Source: Marinilabilia sp. UBA5340 (lineage in GTDB: Bacteria; Bacteroidota; Bacteroidia; Bacteroidales; Marinilabiliaceae). From it: DNA of 6,628 nucleotides. The stretch lies in contig DHQK01000055.1 in the NCBI GenBank assembly GCA_002411085.1, positions 8,176 through 14,803 on the forward strand. The letters are read 5' to 3'. Below, in pieces: positions 6,417-6,628 of this stretch. Each line of letters begins with the position of its first letter. Positions within the stretch are counted from its first letter, which is position 1. A program made the position numbers and the translations under genes. The notes beneath the pieces were generated by a model that did no database searches, was not told where the DNA came from, and worked only from the letters and a program-made list of their open reading frames with translations.

Positions 6417-6628
6417 ATGGATAATTTAGTTGTACTACAGACAGACGAATTTATGGCTAAACAACGCCAATTTCTGCGAGAGGAATTAGAAAAAGCCTTG
6501 AAAAATGTTAATCCGGGTAAAGAACCTGAAGAGGTATTACAAACCAAAGACGTTTGCATTCTTCTCAAAAAATCCAGGCAAACAATAGAAAACTGGTCTG
6601 AGGCCGGCATACTTAACAAAAGGTATCT
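6417..6628 (+). CDS. Small helix-turn-helix DNA-binding protein, excisionase/MerR-like (3' end cut by window edge)
   Basis: Seventy codons are visible from the ATG at 6417; the frame is open at the right edge. Residues 1-38 are a charged helical lead (EFMAKQRQFLREELEKAL). From residue 41 comes LQTKDVCILLKKSRQTIENW then SEAGIL. This is the pattern of the HTH_17 / excisionase-type winged helix: a first helix with a conserved Lys/Glu-Val/Ala core, the turn before SRQTI, and Trp ahead of a short basic wing. Bacteroidota carry many such proteins of about 90-120 residues, often on integrative elements, where they act as excision factors or small regulators. Which role applies cannot be told from this fragment. 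An internal ATG at 6453 is a less likely start because it would drop the helical lead. There is no clear ribosome binding site; TTAATTTG at 6375-6382 is a weak -7 candidate. Confidence 0.8.
   Translation, partial: MDNLVVLQTDEFMAKQRQFLREELEKALKNVNPGKEPEEVLQTKDVCILLKKSRQTIENWSEAGILNKRY

Noticed and set aside
6512..6519. Eight-base copy of the tRNA 3' end (TCCGGGTA) as a possible second attachment site
   Set aside because: It lies inside the coding sequence of the helix-turn-helix gene, encodes ordinary residues, and is too short to differ from chance.
6401..6619. Minus-strand 72-codon frame at the right end
   Set aside because: It is antisense to the helix-turn-helix gene, which has a clear domain pattern on the plus strand.

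Overview
The window looks like a chromosomal piece from a member of the Bacteroidota or a close relative. Four things point there. Signal peptides end in an Ala-Gln junction. Genes lack clear Shine-Dalgarno sequences. Several genes have the TAnnTTTG -7 / TTTG-like -33 promoter pattern of that phylum. The protein types also fit: an outer-membrane OmpA-family barrel, a three-domain DsbD, and a Bacteroidota-style KAS III paralogue. I cannot assign a genus from sequence alone.

The left three quarters (1-4846) reads entirely on the minus strand and holds three genes, each apparently its own transcription unit. In transcription order they are a FabH-like ketoacyl synthase III (3764-4846), a full-length DsbD thiol:disulfide transporter (1530-3545), and an OmpA-family outer-membrane protein whose last residues run off the left edge (1-1288). 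The first two are each followed by a hairpin terminator, and DsbD and the OmpA protein each have a plausible promoter. The latter two are envelope functions: periplasmic reductant supply and outer-membrane/peptidoglycan tethering. No sign of co-transcription links the three.

A gene-free stretch of about 350 bases (4847-5198) separates the synthase from a divergently read tRNA-Leu(UAA) at 5256-5340. The tRNA has a near-ideal promoter and a strong terminator. To its right the DNA becomes clearly more AT-rich. It carries a 267-residue two-helix membrane protein of no family I recognise (5487-6290), a short array of 21-bp repeats running into a very strong terminator, and the start of a small DNA-binding protein with an excisionase/MerR-type helix-turn-helix (6417 to the right edge). 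A tRNA 3' end followed by AT-rich unknown genes and such a regulator is the usual look of a genomic-island junction. No integrase or duplicated attachment site is visible inside the window, so this remains an inference. The most novel content is this right-hand segment.
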